The position numbers and the translations under genes are program-made. The notes under the pieces are model-generated. The model saw only the letters and a program-made list of their open reading frames with translations. It was not told the origin of the DNA and searched no databases. Below are positions 62,669-64,000 of a stretch of DNA of 64,000 nucleotides, piece after piece (within the stretch, counting starts at the first letter, position 1; each line of letters starts with the position of its first letter). Location: the NCBI GenBank assembly GCA_013399115.1, contig VXAA01000634.1, forward strand, positions 724,127-788,126. The letters are read 5' to 3'. This stretch comes from Anseranas semipalmata. Lineage: Eukaryota > Chordata > Aves > Anseriformes > Anseranatidae.

Positions 62669-63327
62669 CTGCAACGCAAGAGGGGACAGGGAGGCTCAGG
62701 GCCTGCTGCCTCCTCGTGGGACACAGCAACGCAGCCAAGTGGCACCCACAAACAGCACTGGGTGAGACAGAAGCTTGCAGCACCTGAGGGAGAAGGAGGA
62801 ACCATTTGCAACTATTTTCCTATGGCTTATAGCAACATTTCTTCCAAGGTGGGATTGCGGGGCTGTGTCTTCTCCTCCTTGCTTTGCTTTCTCCCCACCC
62901 ATCCAGGCAGGTAAGACCAACAAATGCCACAACACCCACCCCCTTCTGTTGGATTTGTGGCAGATTAATTGCTAAAGTCGAGGAATTTGCTGAAAGCGGG
63001 GCTAAAAGCAGCGGCGCATGGGGCTGTAGCCCAGTTTTGCTGCCCATGTCCCCAGCCGGCTGCCAGCTCCATCCCTGGAGCACGGTGGAGTGATTTCCCA
63101 CCCGACTGTCATTTTTTAACCTCTTGGACTATTTCACCCGTATTTAAGAATGGAATTGCATCTTCAGAGAGACTCCTTGCCTGCAAACAGCAAATATTTC
63201 CTCCAGGTCACCCCTGTGCCACAGCACTGCCTTGTGCCTGCGAGCCCTGTGTTTTTTTCAGCGTGGGGAGCCCCGCGGTGTGTCAGGGGGGTCCCTCTCC
63301 TCCTCCACCACCCCAGCACCCCTGTAC

Positions 63328-63431
63328 CTGGTGGTCGAGTAGGTGTCAGGGAGCTGGTGGCAGCAGAGGATGTTCCAAGTCCCTGCCAGCAGAACAGCAC
63401 AAAGCGACCTCCAAAATCCTCCCTTTGCCAT
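63328..63431 (-). CDS. Candidate first coding exon with signal peptide
   Basis: The ATG at 63,429-63,431 has a strong context (gtgATGG) and opens MAKGGFWRSLCAVLLAGTWN, a basic N-region followed by a hydrophobic core. The exon ends after 34 codons plus two bases at CCAG|gtacag. Joined to 62,608-62,668 it gives a 55-residue N-terminus. I do not recognise the protein. Its start lies only about 0.5 kb beyond the SULT1 stop codon, so the two genes would be tightly packed head-to-tail. The GC-rich setting makes chance frames common. Confidence 0.35.
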
Positions 63432-63883
63432 CACTGCTCCGGGGAGGGGGGCGAGGATGGGACCCCAGCCCTCTCCCGGCTGCCCGGGGATGCTTTCGTC
63501 CCCGTCCCACTCACCTCGCCTCTCCCCCATGACCCAGCCACCGGGGGGGGGGCAACAGCCCTGCCCAGCCCTGGCCCCCTCCCTGCCGCAGTGTGACCTC
63601 AGCGGGGCCTTTTCTGATGCCTGCTGATGCAATGATGAGGTCAGAGGCGGTGGGCGTGGGACCCCTGTGTGTGTGGAGATGGCAGAGACGCACGCAGGGG
63701 CTGCAAAACAAATTTATTTGCCTTGTGCTGGAGACACGTCCCCGCTTATTTATTCCTCCCCCCCAAAAAGTCGTGTGGGCGCAGTCGGATGTGTGTCCCT
63801 GAGGGGATGTTGGTGGGGCTCCTCACGGCGATGCAGCAGATTTCATATAGACGAGTGTGGGGGGAAGACAGAAGGAAAACTCT
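63432..63883. other. GC-rich spacer between the SULT1 3' end and the unrecognised gene
   Basis: It contains a TGACCTCA-type half-site near 63,635 and a TGAGGTCAC near 63,594 on the minus strand, possible regulatory sites. A minus-strand AATAAA at 63,713-63,718 could be an alternative SULT1 polyadenylation signal. No coding sequence is supported. Confidence 0.35.
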
Positions 63884-63889
63884 TTTATT
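63884..63889 (-). terminator. Candidate SULT1 polyadenylation signal
   Basis: AATAAA on the minus strand about 47 bases after the SULT1 stop codon. Confidence 0.5.
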
Positions 63890-63935
63890 TTGGCAAAAGC
63901 AGAAATTCGGGGCGTGTGCAGGGCTGGGGAGGGCC

Positions 63936-64000
63936 TCAGATGTGCGTGCGGAAGCGCAGGTCGGTGCCCGCCATCTTCTGCGCGTAGAGCTGGTCGAAGC
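63936..64000 (-). CDS. SULT1B1: Cytosolic sulfotransferase, SULT1 family, C-terminus only (partial)
   Basis: The last 20 codons plus stop read FDQLYAQKMAGTDLRFRTHI, matching the SULT1 C-terminal pattern FDxxYxxxMxGTxLxFRTxI. The enzyme transfers sulfate from PAPS to phenols, hormones and xenobiotics in the cytosol. This end helps close the active site but carries no catalytic residue, so activity cannot be judged. The codons are strongly GC-ending. The rest of the gene lies beyond the right edge. The SULT1B1 assignment rests on position, since SULT1B1 is the neighbour of UGT2A1 in mammals; another SULT1 member is possible. Confidence 0.8.
   Translation of the reverse strand, partial: FDQLYAQKMAGTDLRFRTHI

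Noticed and set aside
62074..62811. 245-codon minus-strand open frame
   Set aside because: Most of it is antisense of A-rich and GC-rich non-coding sequence. Only the short 62,608-62,668 part has splice and phase support.
1..64000. CRISPR arrays, operons, bacterial promoters, tRNA or rRNA genes
   Set aside because: None were seen; the window is vertebrate nuclear DNA.

Overview
The window is avian genomic DNA. It carries vertebrate intron/exon structure, several CR1 retroposon 3' ends with the characteristic bird sequence, and a solo LTR of a type common in bird genomes (recognised from memory). Gene content matches the conserved YTHDC1 - UGT2A - SULT1 neighbourhood (human chromosome 4q13).

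Layout. (1) About 1-18.25 kb holds no confident protein gene. It contains an LTR element (about 2.4-3.6 kb) interrupted by a CR1 insertion, and a long stretch whose plus strand is A/C-rich. Several segments there are flanked by excellent splice signals on the minus strand, suggesting a non-coding transcript running leftward from the YTHDC1 CpG island. (2) 18.6-19.7 kb is that CpG island. It is locally scrambled in this assembly: 319 bases are duplicated at a constant offset of 532 with five transitions, and each join is marked by a single N. (3) 18,687-40,945 (+) is complete YTHDC1, a nuclear N6-methyladenosine (m6A) reader: 17 coding exons, 704 residues, m6A pocket intact. (4) 44,461-57,028 (-) is a UGT2A locus with three alternative first exons, each encoding a different aglycone-binding half. 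All can join one shared set of exons 2-6 encoding the UDP-glucuronic-acid-binding half, the membrane anchor and an ER-retention tail. Predicted proteins are 529, 526 and 533 residues. (5) 57-63.9 kb is GC-richer. It holds an exon-4-like UGT relic (58.2 kb), a CR1 element (58.9 kb), and exons of an unrecognised minus-strand gene (terminal exon 60,852-61,404; candidate signal-peptide exon 63,328-63,431). (6) The right edge (63,936-64,000, -) is the last 20 codons of a SULT1-family sulfotransferase, probably SULT1B1.

How it works together. UGT2A and SULT1 are both phase II conjugation enzymes, one glucuronidating in the ER and one sulfating in the cytosol, and lie side by side as in mammals. YTHDC1 is a housekeeping RNA-processing gene that converges on the UGT2A 3' end. 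The most interesting items are the UGT1-style first-exon array with a fossil exon beside it, the unrecognised gene between UGT2A and SULT1, and the transcription-like strand asymmetry that flips at the YTHDC1 promoter.
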